From: Rotaria sp. Silwood1
Taxonomy: Eukaryota; Rotifera; Eurotatoria; Philodinida; Philodinidae
NCBI GenBank assembly: GCA_905250075.1
Contig: CAJNOP010000108.1
Coordinates: 248,001-312,000, forward strand
Direction of reading: 5' to 3'
DNA length: 64,000 nt
Of the stretch, positions 61,295-64,000 are shown in pieces (within the stretch, counting starts at the first letter, position 1; each line of letters opens with the position of its first letter). The position numbers and the translations under genes are program-made. The notes under the pieces are model-generated. The model did not search any database. It saw nothing but the letters and a program-made list of their open reading frames with translations, and was not told the DNA's origin.

Positions 61295-61524
61295 TTCATT
61301 GTGATTTATCTTGCTATTTCTTTTTTTCTCTTTTTTTTTCCATATAGACATGCAAGTAACTTTTTATAACCTCTTTATCTTTTTCATAGGTTTTTTTTGT
61401 TAACGTTTTGCTATGTTATATTTTACAGTAGCTTTTGTTTATGTTAAGGTTGAGATAAAATTTTTGTGATTTTTTAGAAAAGGAAAGCTAGGCGCGCTGT
61501 ATGACATAATATAATTCCTCGATA

Positions 61525-61625
61525 GATTAATATTTCATTTTCATTGCAATAATCTTCAACTTGACGACTATCTAATGATGGTCGATTTGATTCTCTCATA
61601 TGACAATAAAAATGAAAATAAGAAA
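61525..61625 (-). pseudogene. Remnant of an SDR last exon
   Basis: Read on the minus strand, this encodes peptide FHFYCHMRESNRPSLDSRQV and then EDYCNENE, which lines up with the C-terminus of the SDR gene 1.7 kb further on (FHSNCQVRKPSQLALDNHRA, then EECWNESE). Only this terminal piece was found. It looks like the relic of a tandem SDR copy. Confidence 0.65.
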
Positions 61626-63191
61626 ACTTAGTATCATTGGGTTACGTACAATAAAGACAAGTAATGAAAATCTTGTTTCGTATTTTGCATATAAAAATAA
61701 TATTTCAAATGACTAATCAATGAAGTAATTGTTGATGTTTTTGTATATTCACTTTGACAAATATTCTTAGATGAACAGAATAAATTTTCACACTAACACG
61801 ACATGTTTATTCACTAGAATGATAGATTTATGCTAGCATTGAAAGACGGAATGTTTGTATAATATTGGATTTATTTTTTGATTTTGATAACGTATAATTA
61901 ATAGATATATGATACATAAAAATGATCACTTACAAAAAGATACAAAAACAGAAACGTTTTTCTCAATATAATTAATACTAAAGCGTTTCCGATCCTATCG
62001 ACTCTTCATAAAAAAAAAACTTTCTATCATGTCAGCATTTTTGAGTAAAATATAAACCTGATCAATATATTAATAGTAATACGTGTGCTGAATTTTGCAA
62101 ATGTAAATATGAAGTACATATTGCTACTTGAATCGAGTATATTATGAGAAAGACTGCTTTAAATGATCGCATTCATATCCACTGTTATGTCTGCTTGATT
62201 TACAATCATTGTACCATTTGATAGTTCTTGCATCCATTTTTTAAATTTGATCGTTTAAATAATCGATAATATAGAGTATATAATAAAATCACACTTGTAA
62301 ATGTTAAACATATGTTATCGGTTTTAATAAATGATTCATATTATCGATGATATATAGTTCTAATCAAGAAGAAAAAGGCAAGACACTTCAGGAATCCATA
62401 CCTCATGTATACGTCACTCTAATTCATTTTCTCTTCAAATTCAAGAGCAACACCATATCAATGATAACAAAATTGAAAATATTTACAGTTAGGTGTGTGA
62501 CAGTTCGCAGCTCAATCACTCGTAAGAGTGGAATCAAACTATCGATGCCAAGCTCTTTTTGTGTGAGATGAGTTATTCAATACTTGATTTATTTTATCGA
62601 ATTCTTTTTATGAGTGCTCCATTTTCGGCCATGTAACCTAAGTTATGCACATGAAATGCAATGAAACAATCACAAAATATATTGAAAAGGATGAAAACAG
62701 TAAAGTTAGTTAGAAGATGAATTTGTTTTGTTACAATGATGAATACGACTACTTGTCCATTGAATTCATTAATTGTATTTTAGATTATCTTGATAATTCG
62801 AAAGATCTTCCGTTCATTAGGTAGTTTATGCCGTTCAAGGGTAAACAAGCGAGAAGTCACACTTTTCCCTTGTTGATGTCGTTGTACTTCGACTTTCACC
62901 TTTTTCTATATCAAGAATGAAATCTTACATGGAAAGAAATTACTGTTATCAATAATTTTATTAAAAACAATACAACTTCATATTTTGAATTCAAAAATCG
63001 ATCGTTCTCCTGTTTAGTTCAGTAATCTTTAAACCAAAGAGCGCTACAGAAAAATAATATTATTTAATTTGCTTGTTTAGAAATAAGTATTTTATTGGGA
63101 ATTTCTACAGTGATTTATTTCGTTTCAAAATGAGACGGAATTTCAATAGTTTTAGAGGAAAAAAAAAAGAAAAGCTTGATTATGTATAACG
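61626..63191. other. Intergenic, AT-rich
   Basis: Between the AIFM1 3' end/SDR relic and the SDR stop codon. An ORF at 62347-62571 has no supporting features. Nothing else is seen. Confidence 0.4.
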
Positions 63192-64000
63192 TCATTTAAT
63201 TTTTTCATTAATTAATTTTTCACTTTCATTCCAACATTCTTCAGCTCGGTGATTATCTAATGCTAATTGACTTGGTTTTCTCACTTGGCAGTTTGAATGA
63301 AAATGACCAGGTTTGGCCTTATCAGATAATGCACAATAAAGAGAAGTCATAGAGCCTTGTTCTACTGTTTTGCCAATTATAGAAACTAATTGAAGAATGA
63401 TTCGTTCTAGAAAAGATCTATATTGATTAAAATTTGAGTTTATAATTGTACCAGGATGTAATGAATAAGCTTTAATGCCATAACGACGTGTTAATTCACT
63501 AGCATGATAGATTTGTGCTAATTTTGATATTGCATATGCTTCGAAACCATCATATTTGTTTTTTAATTTTGAAAATTTATAATCAATGCCTGTTGATGGA
63601 GCCATATGATGAGCTAAACTACTAACATTGATAACACGACCATTAGTAAGTAGAGATAATAAAAGTTGAGTCAAATAAAAATGACCAACTAAAAAAGAAA
63701 AAACAAGAATAAAAATGAATATTTCTATTCAACAAAAATAGACATATTTTACTAACTGTGATTTGTACCAAACTGTGTTTCAATTCCATCAGCTGTTACT
63801 GAATATGTGGTTTGTATAGCACCAGCATTATTTAGTAAGATATCAACGCATTCAATTTTCTCAGCAAATTTTTTCACATTTGCTAAACTTGATAAATCAA
63901 GATCATATCCAATAACTGTTCCACTACCTGATTCTTCACATAATTCTTTTGCTATTCGTTCTGCACGTTCTTGCCCTCGAACACCAATAATAACACGAGC
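63192..64000 (-). CDS. Short-chain dehydrogenase, RDH/WWOX-like (partial, 5' end outside)
   Basis: Two exons are visible: 64000-63757 (open at the window edge) and 63688-63192, joined in frame across a 68-bp intron (gttagt...tttttag). The classical SDR order is present: RVIIGVRGQERAERIA (end of the cofactor region), DLDLSSLANVKKF, the NNAGA motif, TADGIETQFGTNH/IGHFYLTQLLL, catalytic Ser in NVSSLAH, catalytic YAISK (Tyr-x3-Lys) and LHPGTI. The N-terminal TGxxxGIG motif lies beyond the window. Layout and motifs fit the retinol dehydrogenase 11-14/WWOX-type SDRs, which are NADP(H)-dependent. The substrate cannot be inferred. The C-terminus ends KLINEKIK, with no clear retention signal. Confidence 0.92.

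Noticed and set aside
1..64000. CRISPR arrays, operons or tRNA genes
   Set aside because: No direct-repeat/spacer arrays and no convincing tRNA A/B box pairs were seen; the sequence is eukaryotic.

Overview
This is a nuclear animal genome segment. It is AT-rich and intron-rich. Most introns are about 45-80 bp with GT/AG borders, genes lie on both strands, and there are two 100-N scaffold gaps. The metazoan gene set (CRACR2A, TRAF, AIFM1, MFSD14/HIAT1, TFCP2-like), the tiny introns and the low GC fit a bdelloid rotifer (Rotaria/Adineta type). That assignment is inference from style and was not tested by a search.

Layout. 1-6.3 kb: the start of a possible secreted-protein gene (-), then a complete 18-exon CRACR2A-type large Rab GTPase (-). 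6.3-13.2 kb: gene-poor, with a decayed pseudogene (-), two nested hAT-like elements and an N gap. 13.2-17.4 kb: two complete genes (+), a two-TM protein of unknown function and a Tyr/Arg-rich protein. 17.4-34.3 kb: repeat-rich, with a TA-flanked TIR element, a short hAT MITE, a dead LINE, a 564-bp MITE with perfect 19-bp TIRs, and two large fold-back elements. 34.4-37.1 kb: a complete TRAF gene (+). 37-43.4 kb: pseudogene debris, a near-perfect 333-bp fold-back MITE inside a dead EF-hand copy, a second N gap, and the intact intronless EF-hand gene (-). 43.4-47.6 kb: a CpG-richer leader region and a CENP-B-type HTH protein gene (+). 48.6-54.4 kb: MFSD14/HIAT1 transporter (-, 13 exons). 55.3-61.3 kb: AIFM1 (+, 11 exons) with an intronless TFCP2/LSF-type gene inside one intron on the same strand. 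61.5-64 kb: a decayed SDR fragment, then the 3' half of an SDR gene (-) running off the window.

The genes do not form one pathway. Two deal with Ca2+ sensing (CRACR2A, EF-hand protein), one with immune/TNF-type signalling (TRAF), one with mitochondrial redox/cell death (AIFM1) and two with DNA binding (CENP-B-type HTH, TFCP2-like). Exon models were assembled by hand. For every complete multi-exon gene the exon lengths sum to a multiple of three. The most notable structural points are fold-back/TIR elements in three of the unusually long introns, the nested intronless TFCP2-like gene, a TRAF start codon that forms a three-base coding exon, and a 14-nt micro-exon in the Rab domain. I found no operon-like or defence-type novel system.
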